Notes under the pieces: model-generated
What the model was told of the DNA's origin: nothing
The model's database searches: none
What the model saw: only the letters and a program-made list of their open reading frames with translations
Origin: Rubellimicrobium mesophilum DSM 19309
GTDB taxonomy: Bacteria > Pseudomonadota > Alphaproteobacteria > Rhodobacterales > Rhodobacteraceae
Length of the DNA stretch: 64,000 bases
Assembly: GCF_000600335.2 (NCBI RefSeq)
Contig: NZ_KK088560.1
Location: 164,454 to 228,453 of the forward strand
Direction: 5' to 3'
Shown: in pieces, positions 8,858 to 17,529 of the stretch
Layout of the letters: every line of letters begins with the position of its first letter
How positions within the stretch are numbered: the first letter of the stretch is position 1
Program-made: the position numbers and the translations under genes

Positions 8858-9700
8858 TCAGTGGGCCATCAGGAGGGGCAGCGGCACGGCGGCCAGCATG
8901 GCGCGGGTCGTGCCGCCCAGGAGCGCCTCGCGCAGGCGGGAATGGCCGAAGGCGCCCATGACCAGGGCCTCGGCCCCCCTCTCCTGACAGAAGCGGGCCA
9001 GCACGTCGGCCACGCGCGGCTCGGTCCGGGCGAGGACGGCGATCTCGGCCTGGACGCCGTGGCGGGCGAGCCAGAGGCCCAGCGCGCCGCCCGGATCCGC
9101 CCGGTCGTGGGCGTGGAGCGGCGGGTCCACGATGGCGATGTCCACGGTCTCGGCGGCCTTGAGGAAGGGCAGCGCGGCCCGGACGGCGCGGAGCGCCTCG
9201 TCCCCGTCGTTCCAGGCGACGCAGATCCGGCGGAAGGGCCGGTCCCAGTCGGTGCGGGCGTGGTCGGGGACGACCAGGACCGGCCCGCCGGTCCCGAAGA
9301 GCAGCGCCTCGGCCACGATGGGGGCGAGCGGGTCGTGGGCGGGCCCGTAGGGGCGCCCCGTCACCAGCAGGTCCGAGAAGCGGGCGGTGCGCGACAGCGC
9401 CGTGGCGAGCCCGAGGCTCTGGGCCGTGACCGGCTCCACCCGCGCCCGGATGCCGGCCGGGACCTGGGCCCGCGCCCAGGAGGCCAGCGCCTGCGCCCGT
9501 TCGAGCGATTCGAGGCGCCAGTCCTCCATCATCATCGGCGTCGAGGTCATGGGCACCGTCTCGAGGGGGACGGGCTCGATGCCGAGGCAGAAGAGGTCGA
9601 TCTGCGCGTCCTCGCGGGCGGCGATCGCGATGGCCGCGCGGAGCGCGGGGGCGTCGCCGGTCTCGTCGGTGATCACCAGGCTCAGGGTCCGAATCGCCAT
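8858..9700 (-). CDS. universal stress protein, tandem UspA domains
   Basis: A 280-residue cytoplasmic protein in the double-length UspA class. The N-terminal half (MAIRTLSLVITDETGD...) and the C-terminal half (RICVAWNDGDEALRAVRAALP) each begin like a Usp fold. The C-terminal end (ALVMGAFGHSRLREALLGGTTRAML) has the G-2x-G-9x-G-S/T nucleotide-binding pattern. It is convergent with fnrL and divergent from ccoN, and the 189-base gap to ccoN carries two FNR-type boxes. The same gene sits here in Rhodobacter, where it is expressed with the oxidase genes under low oxygen; co-regulation here is inferred from the boxes. Confidence 0.9.
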   Translation of the reverse strand: MAIRTLSLVITDETGDAPALRAAIAIAAREDAQIDLFCLGIEPVPLETVPMTSTPMMMEDWRLESLERAQALASWARAQVPAGIRARVEPVTAQSLGLATALSRTARFSDLLVTGRPYGPAHDPLAPIVAEALLFGTGGPVLVVPDHARTDWDRPFRRICVAWNDGDEALRAVRAALPFLKAAETVDIAIVDPPLHAHDRADPGGALGLWLARHGVQAEIAVLARTEPRVADVLARFCQERGAEALVMGAFGHSRLREALLGGTTRAMLAAVPLPLLMAH

Positions 9701-9750
9701 GACGGGTCTCCTTTCGCGTTGGAGACTGGCCGTGTCTCCGCTGCCGCGCC

Positions 9751-9764
9751 TTGATCCTTGTCAC
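9751..9764 (-). promoter_or_regulatory. FNR-type box in front of the universal stress gene
   Basis: Read on the minus strand the site is GTGACAAGGATCAA, nine of ten defined bases of the consensus TTGAC/T-N4-ATCAA. Its centre lies 57 bases upstream of the usp start codon, suitable for class II activation with a short leader. It is weaker than the site at 9783. Confidence 0.55.
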
Positions 9765-9782
9765 GGAGTCGGCCGGGGCGGT

Positions 9783-9796
9783 TTGACCTGGATCAA
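9783..9796 (+). promoter_or_regulatory. FNR box in front of ccoNOQP
   Basis: TTGACCTGGATCAA matches TTGAC/T-N4-ATCAA perfectly. It lies about 100 bases upstream of the ccoN start, so a class II start site 41 bases downstream would leave a leader of about 60 bases. fnrL is two genes away. Confidence 0.85.
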
Positions 9797-9889
9797 GGAA
9801 AACCGCGATCGGTCGTGGGATGCCGCGCCCCAGACCACCGGACCCGCCGCGCCATCCCGCACGGGTCGAATCAGAGGGACGCATCCGCA

Positions 9890-11491
9890 ATGTGGGATTG
9901 GATCAAGATCGCGACGTTCGGGGTGATCGCCCTGATCGCCGCCATCGCCGCCAACTGGGCGCGCGACCTGGCCTACCAGGTCCACGCCCTGATCGTCATG
10001 GCCGTGGCGGCCGGCCTCTTCGTCTGGACCGTGCGCCAGACCGGCGAGGAGCGGGCCGCAGCGGCGCCGCGCCTCGACGAATACAACGACGGGGTGATTC
10101 GCGCGGGCGCGATCGCCACGACCGTCTGGGGCCTCGTGGGGTTCTTGGTGGGCGTCTTCATCGCCTGCCAGCTCGCCTTCCCGAGCCTCAACTTCGAGTT
10201 CCTGCACGGCTTCGGCAACTTCGGCCGCCTGCGTCCCCTCCACACCTCGGCGGTGATCTTCGCCTTCGGGGGCAACGCCCTGATCGCCACGAGCTTCTAC
10301 ATCGTGCAGCGGACCTCGGCGGCGCGGCTCTGGGGCGGCAACCTCGCCTGGTTCGTGTTCTGGGGCTACCAGCTCTTCATCGTGCTGGCCGCGACCGGCT
10401 ACCTCCTGGGCGCCACGCAGTCCAAGGAATACGCCGAGCCGGAGTGGTACGTGGACCTCTGGCTGACGGTGGTCTGGGTGGCCTACCTCGTGGTGTTCCT
10501 GGGCACGATCGTGAAGCGCAAGGAACCCCACATCTACGTGGCCAACTGGTTCTACCTGTCCTTCATCGTGACCATCGCGATGCTGCACATCGTGAACAAC
10601 CTCTCGATCCCCGTATCGATCTGGGGCTCGAAGTCGGTCCAGGTGTTCTCGGGCGTGCAGGACGCCATGGTGCAGTGGTGGTACGGGCACAACGCCGTGG
10701 GCTTCTTCCTGACCGCGGGCTTCCTGGGCATGATGTACTACTTCGTGCCGAAGCAGGCGGGCCGGCCGGTCTACAGCTATAAGCTCTCGATCATCCACTT
10801 CTGGGCGCTGATCTTCCTCTACATCTGGGCGGGCCCGCACCACCTCCACTATACCGCGCTGCCCGACTGGGCCGCGACGCTGGGGATGGTCTTCTCGGTG
10901 ATCCTGTGGATGCCCTCCTGGGGCGGCATGATCAACGGCCTGATGACCCTGTCGGGCGCCTGGGACAAGATCCGCACCGACCCGATCATGCGGATGATGG
11001 TGATCTCGCTCGGCTTCTACGGGATGAGCACCTTCGAGGGGCCGATGATGTCGGTGCGCGCCGTCAACTCGCTGTCGCACTACACGGACTGGACCATCGG
11101 GCACGTCCACTCGGGCGCCCTGGGCTGGAACGGCATGATCACCTTCGCCGCGCTCTACTTCATGGTGCCCAAGCTCTGGCACAAGGAGCGGCTCTACTCC
11201 CTCGCCGCCGTCAACTGGCACTTCTGGCTCGCCACCATCGGCATCGTGCTCTACGCGGCCTCGATGTGGGTCACCGGGATCATGGAAGGCCTGATGTGGC
11301 GCGAGGTGGACGCCAACGGCTTCCTGGTGAACAGCTTCGCCGACACCGTCGCCGCCAAGTTCCCGATGTACGTGGTGCGCGCCACCGGCGGGGGCCTCTT
11401 CCTGGCCGGCGCCATCATCATGGCCTGGAACCTGTACATGACGGCCTTCGGCAAGGTCCGCGTCGCCGCCGTCGCCACTCCGGCCGAATGA
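9890..11491 (+). CDS. ccoN: cbb3-type cytochrome c oxidase subunit I
   Basis: Catalytic haem-b/haem-b3-CuB subunit of the high-affinity cbb3 oxidase, 533 residues in the inner membrane with about 12 to 14 helices. Conserved pieces include [15 protein letters not shown], the CuB/haem region [35 protein letters not shown], and [11 protein letters not shown] near the end, which contains the histidine ligands. The start [11 protein letters not shown] was chosen over a TTG/ATG extension because the extension overlaps the FNR box, and AGAGGGA lies upstream. It is the first gene of ccoNOQP with ccoO 11 bases downstream. The protein reduces O2 to water and pumps protons under micro-oxic conditions. 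Confidence 0.97.
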   Translation: MWDWIKIATFGVIALIAAIAANWARDLAYQVHALIVMAVAAGLFVWTVRQTGEERAAAAPRLDEYNDGVIRAGAIATTVWGLVGFLVGVFIACQLAFPSLNFEFLHGFGNFGRLRPLHTSAVIFAFGGNALIATSFYIVQRTSAARLWGGNLAWFVFWGYQLFIVLAATGYLLGATQSKEYAEPEWYVDLWLTVVWVAYLVVFLGTIVKRKEPHIYVANWFYLSFIVTIAMLHIVNNLSIPVSIWGSKSVQVFSGVQDAMVQWWYGHNAVGFFLTAGFLGMMYYFVPKQAGRPVYSYKLSIIHFWALIFLYIWAGPHHLHYTALPDWAATLGMVFSVILWMPSWGGMINGLMTLSGAWDKIRTDPIMRMMVISLGFYGMSTFEGPMMSVRAVNSLSHYTDWTIGHVHSGALGWNGMITFAALYFMVPKLWHKERLYSLAAVNWHFWLATIGIVLYAASMWVTGIMEGLMWREVDANGFLVNSFADTVAAKFPMYVVRATGGGLFLAGAIIMAWNLYMTAFGKVRVAAVATPAE

Positions 11492-11502
11492 GGATCTGAC
11501 CA

Positions 11503-12228
11503 ATGGCCTTTCTCGACCAACACAAGAAGCTGGAGCGGAACGCGTCCCTCCTCCTGGGCGCGAGCCTCTTCGTGGTCCTCATCGGCGGCGCCGTGGAGAT
11601 CGTCCCGCTGTTCTACCTGCAGAACACCATCGAGCACGTGGAAGGGGTGCGGCCCTACTCGCCGCTGGAGCTCGCGGGGCGCAACATCTACGTCCGCGAG
11701 GGCTGCTACGTCTGCCACAGCCAGATGATCCGCCCGATGCGCGACGAGGTGGAGCGCTACGGGCACTACTCCCTCGCCGCCGAGTCGATGTACGACCACC
11801 CCTTCCAGTGGGGCTCCAAGCGGACGGGGCCCGACCTCGCCCGCGTGGGGGGGCGCTACTCGGACTCCTGGCACGTCCAGCACCTGACCGAGCCGCGCTC
11901 GGTGGTGCCGGAGTCGATCATGCCGCCCTACGGCTTCCTCGAGGACACCCCCATCGACGGCCAGTACATCGCCGACGCGATGGCGACCAACCGCGAGGTG
12001 GGGGTCCCCTACACCGACGAGCAGATCGCCTCGGCGCAGGCGGACTTCCTGGTGCAGGCGGACCCGGAGGGGGACACCGACGGGCTCCTCGAGCGCTATC
12101 CGGGCGCCCATGTGGCCAACGCCGACGAGTTGCAGGGCGTGTCCGAGATGGACGCCTTGGTGGCCTACCTGCAGGTGCTCGGCACGATGGTGGACTTCTC
12201 CACCTTCACGCCGGACGCGAGCCGCTGA
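11503..12228 (+). CDS. ccoO: cbb3-type cytochrome c oxidase subunit II (mono-haem)
   Basis: A 241-residue membrane-anchored cytochrome c. One N-terminal transmembrane segment ([21 protein letters not shown]) anchors a periplasmic domain with a single haem-c site, CYVCH, about residues 67-71. The likely axial Met sits in the stretch [12 protein letters not shown]. It passes electrons from CcoP to CcoN. It lies 11 bases after ccoN, with ccoQ 13 bases downstream. Confidence 0.97.
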   Translation: MAFLDQHKKLERNASLLLGASLFVVLIGGAVEIVPLFYLQNTIEHVEGVRPYSPLELAGRNIYVREGCYVCHSQMIRPMRDEVERYGHYSLAAESMYDHPFQWGSKRTGPDLARVGGRYSDSWHVQHLTEPRSVVPESIMPPYGFLEDTPIDGQYIADAMATNREVGVPYTDEQIASAQADFLVQADPEGDTDGLLERYPGAHVANADELQGVSEMDALVAYLQVLGTMVDFSTFTPDASR

Positions 12229-12241
12229 GGGAGGGGGCACG

Positions 12242-12499
12242 ATGACCGACACCTATACCCTCCTGCGCGAGTTCGCCGATTCCTGGGTGCTGCTCTCGCT
12301 CACGCTCTTCTTCCTGGGGGCCATCGCCTTCGCTTGGCGGCCGGGGTCCCGGTCGCTGCACGAGGACGCGGGGCAGGTCCCCTTCCGCCACGACGACCGT
12401 CCGGCCATCGACGAGCCGGCGCCGGCCCGCCGGGTCCCGGCCTGCGGCCAGGACTGCGGCCACTGCACCTGCGACCTTCTCCCGGAGGGAACGATATGA
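12242..12499 (+). CDS. ccoQ: cbb3 oxidase subunit CcoQ with a cysteine-rich tail
   Basis: Small single-span membrane protein (85 residues) that stabilises the cbb3 complex. The N-terminal MTDTYTLLREFADSW followed by a helix of about 20 hydrophobic residues is standard CcoQ/FixQ. The protein is longer than the usual 50 to 70 residues and ends in a tail with cysteines at about 68, 72, 75 and 77 (CGQDCGHCTCD), not known to me as a CcoQ feature. The stop overlaps the ccoP start as ATGA. The start after GGGAGGGGGCACG was chosen; upstream frame sequence overlaps ccoO. Confidence 0.9.
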   Translation: MTDTYTLLREFADSWVLLSLTLFFLGAIAFAWRPGSRSLHEDAGQVPFRHDDRPAIDEPAPARRVPACGQDCGHCTCDLLPEGTI

Positions 12500-13384
12500 C
12501 GCGCAACGACAAGAATCCCTCCCCCGGCATGGAGACCACCGGCCACGACTGGGACGGCATCCAGGAGTGGAACAACCCCCTGCCCCGCTGGTGGCTCTGG
12601 ATGCTCTACGCCACCATCGTCTGGGGGGTGGGCTACACCATCGCCTACCCGGCCTGGCCGCTGGTCCATGGCGCGACTTCCGGCCTCCTCGGCTACTCGA
12701 CCCGCGGCGCCGTCGCGGAGGAGATCGCCGGGGTCGAGCAGGCGCGGTCGGGCATGATGGAGAAGCTCGCCAACGCCGACCTGACGACGCTGGGGCAGGA
12801 CCCCGACCTCCAGGGCTTCGCGGTGAACGCGGGCGCCTCGGTGTTCCGCGCCAACTGCGCGCAGTGCCACGGCTCGGGCGCGGCGGGGGAACCAGTCGGG
12901 CGGCTTCCCGAACCTCCTGGATGACGACTGGCTCTGGGGCGGCTCGATCACCGACGTGGCCTTCACGGTGACGAACGGCGTGCGGAACGACTCCTCGCCC
13001 GACGCGCGGTGGTCGCAGATGCCGGCTTTCGGCGAGATGCTCTCGCCGGAGGAGGTCGATCAGGTCGTGAACCACGTCCTCGCCATCTCCGGGCAGGACC
13101 ATGACGCCGCCCTGGCCGAGGCGGGGGCGCAGGTCTTCGCGGACAACTGCGCGGGCTGCCACGGCGAGAAGGGCGAAGGGATGCGCGAGGTGGGCGCGCC
13201 CACCCTGACCGACGCGGTCTGGCTCTACGGCGGCAGCCCGGAGCGGATCAAGGAGACCGTCACCTACGCCCGCTTCGGCGTCATGCCGGCCTGGAGCGAG
13301 GAGTTCCGCCACGCCAACGGCCTGAGCCAGGCCGAGATCAACGCCGTGGCGACCTATGTCCACGGGCTGGGCGGCGGCGAGTAA
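12496..13384 (+). pseudogene. ccoP: cbb3-type cytochrome c oxidase subunit III (di-haem), frameshifted
   Basis: Di-haem cytochrome c subunit, the electron entry point of the oxidase. The N-terminal part has the membrane segment WWLWMLYATIVWGVGYTIAYP and the first haem site CAQCH. The second frame carries the second haem site CAGCH and the C-terminal helix. The frame breaks in the G5 run at 12885-12889; removing one G gives GAAGNQSGGFPNLLDDDWLWGG and a normal protein of about 295 residues. Everything else is conserved, so an insertion error is the simplest reading. The start overlaps ccoQ (ATGA). A strong intrinsic terminator follows 39 bases after the stop. Confidence 0.93.
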
Positions 13385-13422
13385 GGCTTCCCGGCGAACC
13401 TCCTTCCTGGTTCGTCCAACTC

Positions 13423-13451
13423 GGGCGGCTCCTGCGGGAGCCGCCCTTTTT
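13423..13451 (+). terminator. intrinsic terminator of ccoNOQP
   Basis: A perfect 10-bp stem, GGGCGGCTCC and GGAGCCGCCC, with a TGCG loop followed by five T. It lies between the convergent ends of ccoP and the DUF2270 gene and separates ccoNOQP from the downstream block. Confidence 0.92.
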
Positions 13452-13453
13452 CG

Positions 13454-14134
13454 TCATCCCATGGCCGCGCCGGCCTCGCGCCGCCGGGCCTTGGCCCGGT
13501 CGGCGCGCGTGACCCAGAGGGCGAGGCTCGTCCAGGTCAGGATGTAGAGGCCGCCCAGGGCCAGCACGACCTCGCCCGGGATCGGCCCGACGCCGGCCCG
13601 GTCCACGAAGGTGTGGATCGAGGGCACCGGATAGGGGTGGACGGTGATCTTGCCCGCGTAGGCGACCGTCTGGATGAGGAGGATCCAGAGATAGTTGTTG
13701 CGCACCCGGCGCGCGACGGCCGTGAGGTAGCTCACGTGGTAGGCCGGCCTGTCGTAGTCGTCGGCGAGGATCACCTGCCAAGCTTCGTCGGTCCGAAGGT
13801 CGCCGTCGCGCAGCATCGGCACGAAGAGGTGCCGCTCCATCCAGCGCGCCCGCGCCCGCCAGACGCTGAAGTAGCGGTAGCGTCGCGCCTCGAGCGCGAG
13901 GAACAGCATGATGAGGATGCCCACGAGGATCAGCGGCAGCGGCGAGGCGAGCGGCGAGGAGAAGGTGATCGACAGCGCCACGCCCAGCGTCACCACCGAC
14001 CAGTTGGTCGTGGTGTCGAGCCGGGTGCGCCAGATGGTCGAGCGGTAGACCTCGCCCCGGTAGAGGTGGGCCAGCGCGCCGATCTCGGCCGCGCTGAACT
14101 CCTGAAGGTCGAGGGCGTGGCGCTTGGGTGTCAT
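13454..14134 (-). CDS. DUF2270 integral membrane protein (copy 1)
   Basis: A 226-residue membrane protein of the DUF2270 family, function unknown. The N-terminal ALAHLYRGEVYRSTIWRTRLDTTTNWSVVTLG is the family's hallmark. Two adjacent hydrophobic segments follow (residues about 45-90), then ARRYRYFSVWRARARWMERH, and two more membrane segments in the C-terminal half. It is paralogous to the gene at 15153-15842. The ATG at 14134 was chosen because GGAGGAGG lies at proper distance; a start 20 codons upstream has no such site. It sits on the minus strand inside the cco superlocus, convergent with ccoP. Confidence 0.88.
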   Translation of the reverse strand: MTPKRHALDLQEFSAAEIGALAHLYRGEVYRSTIWRTRLDTTTNWSVVTLGVALSITFSSPLASPLPLILVGILIMLFLALEARRYRYFSVWRARARWMERHLFVPMLRDGDLRTDEAWQVILADDYDRPAYHVSYLTAVARRVRNNYLWILLIQTVAYAGKITVHPYPVPSIHTFVDRAGVGPIPGEVVLALGGLYILTWTSLALWVTRADRAKARRREAGAAMG

Positions 14135-14242
14135 GGGGGCCTCCTCCGTCGCGATCCTGCCGATCAGGACGCGCCCGAGGTTCCCTTGCGTCAAGCGGAA
14201 CGTGGCGCCGGCGCCCGCCGTGAGAGGACGCCGGCCGGGACC

Positions 14243-14449
14243 TCAGAGGTCGAGGACGTGGATGTCGCCGAGGCCGATGTCGCGGCGCAGATGCGCCGGC
14301 AGGTCGGCGACCGAGCGGCGCGCGGTGTCGGACTGGGCGATGGCGGCCAGGCGGCGCAGGAGGGCGCGCAGGCCGTCGCGGCGCTCGAACGCCGAGGGAC
14401 GGGGCGAGAGGCCGTCGACGAGGAATCGGGAGGCGGTCAGCGTGGTCAT
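14243..14449 (-). CDS. small DUF1127-like protein
   Basis: A 68-residue protein ending in LPAHLRRDIGLGDIHVLDL, which matches the DUF1127 C-terminal pattern (L-x5-DIGL). It is basic and probably cytoplasmic, and AAGGA lies before the ATG. Members of this family, such as CcaF1 of Rhodobacter sphaeroides, have been linked to RNA turnover and stress responses. It lies between the two DUF2270 genes on the same strand. The family call is good but not certain, as the arginine-rich first half is atypical. Confidence 0.7.
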   Translation of the reverse strand: MTTLTASRFLVDGLSPRPSAFERRDGLRALLRRLAAIAQSDTARRSVADLPAHLRRDIGLGDIHVLDL

Positions 14450-14560
14450 GGCATTGGTCCTTGGAAAGGGCGGGATGAAAAGGGTCGGCGTGAAAGGGAA
14501 GCCGGGCGCGGCTGGTGGCCGCGACCGTGGAAGGGATGGGAGGCGGGAGCCCCTGGGAGG

Positions 14561-15076
14561 TCAGAGGCTGCCGAAGGCCACCGGGCGCCAGGTCCAGCCC
14601 TGGGCGGCCGTGACCTCCTGGAGGGGGCCCTTCAGCTCCCTGGTGGCGAAGCGGTATTCGTAGACCTGCCCGAGGCGGAGGTCCTCCTCGCGGAAGGCGT
14701 AGCCGGTGCCGAAGCTCATCTCGACCTTCTGGCCGCGGAAGGACTCCGAGGAGAAGGACAGGTTCGGCAGGCCTGCGCGCCATTCGACCGTGTAGTCGCG
14801 CTGGACGTTGCGGACCTCGCCTGTCGCCTCGTCGAGCCTGAGGAGCACCTGCGCGCCCTTCTTGAGGCCGGCCTTGGCAAAGATCTCGTACCAGCGGGCA
14901 TCCACGATGCGCCACTCGGCGACGAGGTCCGCGCCTTCGGGGCCGCCCTCGCTCACCACGAAGGGGGCGGAGTCGCGGTTGAGGGCGAGGAAGGCGGCAC
15001 GGAGGTCCTCCGCGCTCTGGCGCGGCGTGCCGGCGGGGGGCGCCTTGCGCCCGGTGAACATGTCGAAGAAACCCAT
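14561..15076 (-). CDS. conserved hypothetical protein (MGFFDMFTGRK family)
   Basis: A 171-residue soluble protein of unknown function. It starts MGFFDMFTGRKAPP and has no signal peptide or membrane helix. It is rich in beta-prone stretches (APFVVSEGG, LVAEWRIVDARWYEIFAKAGLKK, YTVEWRAGLPNLSFSSESFRGQKVEMSFGTGYAF). Similar proteins occur in other Rhodobacterales, but I know no named domain. It lies in the four-gene minus-strand block between ccoNOQP and ccoGHIS, 77 bases after the second DUF2270 gene. The ATG at 15076 starts the conserved part, and the frame upstream is not conserved in character. Confidence 0.75.
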   Translation of the reverse strand: MGFFDMFTGRKAPPAGTPRQSAEDLRAAFLALNRDSAPFVVSEGGPEGADLVAEWRIVDARWYEIFAKAGLKKGAQVLLRLDEATGEVRNVQRDYTVEWRAGLPNLSFSSESFRGQKVEMSFGTGYAFREEDLRLGQVYEYRFATRELKGPLQEVTAAQGWTWRPVAFGSL

Positions 15077-15152
15077 GGAGCAAATCCCTGTCTCAATGGC
15101 GACGTAATGCCGCACGGGGAGGCGGGAGGCCAAGGCGGGAAAACCCGACCTC

Positions 15153-15842
15153 TCAGCCCTCGGGCTCGTCGTCGTCGGCGTCGCGGCCCGCGCCCCCGGT
15201 GAAGGCCCAGACGGCGAGGCCCACCCAGGTCGCCACGTAGAGGCTGAGGACGACCAGCACGAGCCAGCCCGGGATCGGGCCGACGGCGGCGCGGTCCATC
15301 ACGTCGCGGAGGGAGCGGGCGGGCTCGGGATGCTCGATGAGCTTGCCGGCATAGGCGAGGGTCTGGACGGCGAGGATGTAGAGGTAGTTGCTCCGCACCC
15401 GCCGGGCGACGGCGGTGAGGGTCGAGATCGGGTAGCGCGGCTCGCGGTAGTCGCGGGCGAGCTCGGCCCGCCAGTCGGCCGGGGCGCCACGCCCTTCGAG
15501 GAGGGGGACGAGGAAGCGCGTCTCCATGAGGCGGGACCGCTCGCGCCAGACGTTGAAGTAGCGGTAGCGCCGCGCCTCGATGAACAGGAAGACGAGGAGG
15601 AGGACGCCGGTCAGGAGGAGCGGCAGCGCCGAGGCGTCGGGCGCCGCGAAGGTGAGAGAGAGCGCGAGGCCCAGCGTCACGATGGACCAGTTCGTCGTGG
15701 TGTCGAGCCGGGTCCGCCAGACGGTGCCGCGATAGACCTCGGCACGGTAGAGGTGGGCGAGGGTCCCGAGCTCGCCTGGACCCAGCGGGGGCAGCGGATC
15801 GGGGCCTCGGGGGTCGGGGCGCGGATCGGGCTGGAGGCTCAT
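15153..15842 (-). CDS. DUF2270 integral membrane protein (copy 2)
   Basis: A 229-residue paralogue of the protein at 13454-14134. The conserved N-terminal segment TLAHLYRAEVYRGTVWRTRLDTTTNWSIVTLG is almost identical between the two, as are EARRYRYFNVWRERSRLMETRF, TAVARRVRSNYLYILAVQTLAYAGK and VGPIPGWLVLVVLSLYV. Four hydrophobic segments are visible. It is divergent from ccoG, and a good FNR box lies 49 bases upstream of its start (15891-15904), so it may be induced with the oxidase assembly genes. The function is unknown; association with a cbb3 oxidase is inferred from position only. Confidence 0.88.
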   Translation of the reverse strand: MSLQPDPRPDPRGPDPLPPLGPGELGTLAHLYRAEVYRGTVWRTRLDTTTNWSIVTLGLALSLTFAAPDASALPLLLTGVLLLVFLFIEARRYRYFNVWRERSRLMETRFLVPLLEGRGAPADWRAELARDYREPRYPISTLTAVARRVRSNYLYILAVQTLAYAGKLIEHPEPARSLRDVMDRAAVGPIPGWLVLVVLSLYVATWVGLAVWAFTGGAGRDADDDEPEG

Positions 15843-15890
15843 GCGCCAGAGGTGCGGCAGCCTGTCGCGCGGTCAAGCGGGAGGCGCGGC

Positions 15891-15904
15891 TTGATCCAGG
15901 TCAA
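15891..15904 (+). promoter_or_regulatory. FNR box between DUF2270 copy 2 and ccoG
   Basis: TTGATCCAGGTCAA matches TTGAC/T-N4-(A/G)TCAA. Its centre is 70 bases upstream of the ccoG start and 56 bases upstream of the divergent DUF2270 start, so it could serve ccoGHIS, the DUF2270 gene, or both. Confidence 0.8.
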
Positions 15905-15967
15905 GGCGCGGGAGCACGAGGCGGGCCATAGGGGCACGAAGAACAACACGTCCGCCGGGAAGCGATC

Positions 15968-17485
15968 ATGAGCCAGTCCAGCACGCCCTCCCTCTATGCC
16001 GCGCGGGAGCCGGTCTTTCCGCGACGCGTGAAGGGCAAGTTCCGCACGCTCAAGTGGGTCATCATGGCGATCACCCTGGGCATCTACTACCTGCTGCCCT
16101 GGGTGCGCTGGGACCGCGGGCCGGAGCTGCCCGACCAGGCGGTGCTCGTGGACATGGCCGGGCGGCGGTTCTTCTTCTTCTGGATCGAGATCTGGCCGCA
16201 CGAATTCTACTTCGTGGCCGGATTGCTCATCATGGCGGGGCTGGGGCTCTTCCTCTTCACCTCGGCGCTCGGGCGGGTCTGGTGCGGCTACGCCTGCCCG
16301 CAGACCGTCTGGACCGACCTCTTCATCCTGACCGAGCGCTGGGTCGAGGGCGACCGCAACGCGCGGGTGCGGCTCTGGAACGCGCCCTGGTCGCTGAACA
16401 AGGCGCGGCTCAGGATCATCAAGTGGACGATCTGGCTCGCCATCGGGATCGCGACGGGCGGGGCCTGGGTCTTCTACTTCGCCGACGCGCCGACGCTGCT
16501 GATGAACCTCCTCACCGGGCAGGCGCATCCCGTGGCCTACATGACGGTCGCCACACTGACGGCCACGACCTTCCTCTTCGGCGGCTTCTTCCGCGAGCAG
16601 ATCTGCATCTACGCCTGCCCCTGGCCGCGCATCCAGTCCGCGATGATGGACGAGGAGACGATCACCATCGGCTACCGCGACTGGCGGGGCGAGCCCCGGG
16701 GCCGTGGCGCGCGGACCCCGCGCTCGGGCCAGCAGCCCCCGGCCTTCCAGGCGCTGGAGCGCATGGCGGCGCCCGGGACCCTGATCGCGCAGGGCGCCGC
16801 GCCGGTGGCGAAGGGCGACTGCGTGGACTGCATGGCCTGCGTCAACGTCTGCCCCATGGGCATCGACATCCGCAACGGCCAGCAGATGGAGTGCATCACC
16901 TGCGGGCTCTGCATCGACGCCTGCGACGACGTGATGTCGAAGCTCGGGCTGCCGCGCGGCCTCATCGACTACTTCACGCTCCAGGACGAGCAGAAGGAGC
17001 GGGCGGGCGGGCAGGCCAAGGCGGTGTGGCGCCACATCCTGCGGCCCCGGACGATCCTCTACACCTCCATGTGGTCGGCGATCGGCGTGGGGCTCCTGGT
17101 GGCGCTGTTCATCCGGGCCGACATCGACATCTCGGTCGCGCCGGTGCGGAACCCCGTCTACATCACCCTGTCGGACGGCACGATCCGCAACGCCTACGAC
17201 TTGCGGCTGCGCAACAAGAACCACGAGCCACGCGAGTTCGCGCTGTCCTACACCGCCCACGCGCCGCTGAACCTCCATGTCGAGGGGGTCGAGGGAATCT
17301 CCGTGACGGTGCCCGCCGACGAGACCACGCAGGTGCGGCTCTACCTCGACGCGGCGGCGCAGACCGAGGCGGCCGAGGCCGAGCACAGCGACGTCCGCCT
17401 CTGGGTGACCGACATCACCAGCGGCGAGCGGGCCAGCGCCGAGACCCACTTCAACGGCGTGGCGCAGGACCATGATCAGGACTGA
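15968..17485 (+). CDS. ccoG: cytochrome c oxidase accessory protein CcoG
   Basis: A 505-residue membrane-bound polyferredoxin (also RdxA/FixG) needed for cbb3 assembly; the Rhodobacter protein is known as a cupric reductase. The sequence shows membrane helices, the CGYACPQTVW and CIYACPWPRIQ motifs, and then the two [4Fe-4S] sites C..C..C...CP and C..C..C...C in CVDCMACVNVCPMG and CITCGLCIDACD (residues about 280-320). A periplasmic beta-sandwich domain closes the protein. It is the first gene of ccoGHIS, with GGGAAG before the ATG and an FNR box 64 bases upstream. Confidence 0.96.
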   Translation: MSQSSTPSLYAAREPVFPRRVKGKFRTLKWVIMAITLGIYYLLPWVRWDRGPELPDQAVLVDMAGRRFFFFWIEIWPHEFYFVAGLLIMAGLGLFLFTSALGRVWCGYACPQTVWTDLFILTERWVEGDRNARVRLWNAPWSLNKARLRIIKWTIWLAIGIATGGAWVFYFADAPTLLMNLLTGQAHPVAYMTVATLTATTFLFGGFFREQICIYACPWPRIQSAMMDEETITIGYRDWRGEPRGRGARTPRSGQQPPAFQALERMAAPGTLIAQGAAPVAKGDCVDCMACVNVCPMGIDIRNGQQMECITCGLCIDACDDVMSKLGLPRGLIDYFTLQDEQKERAGGQAKAVWRHILRPRTILYTSMWSAIGVGLLVALFIRADIDISVAPVRNPVYITLSDGTIRNAYDLRLRNKNHEPREFALSYTAHAPLNLHVEGVEGISVTVPADETTQVRLYLDAAAQTEAAEAEHSDVRLWVTDITSGERASAETHFNGVAQDHDQD

Positions 17486-17529
17486 GCGCGCCCGCGCCTG
17501 GACCTCCCTCAACGGAAAGGCCGAATGAC

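Noticed and set aside
12885..12889. Programmed ribosomal frameshift in ccoP
   Set aside because: No slippery heptamer followed by a pseudoknot is apparent, and five other genes show the same kind of homopolymer indel.
14135..14242. CcsR-type small RNAs downstream of the DUF1127 gene
   Set aside because: In Rhodobacter sphaeroides such RNAs follow a DUF1127 gene, but the characteristic CCUCCUCCC loops are absent here on the minus strand.
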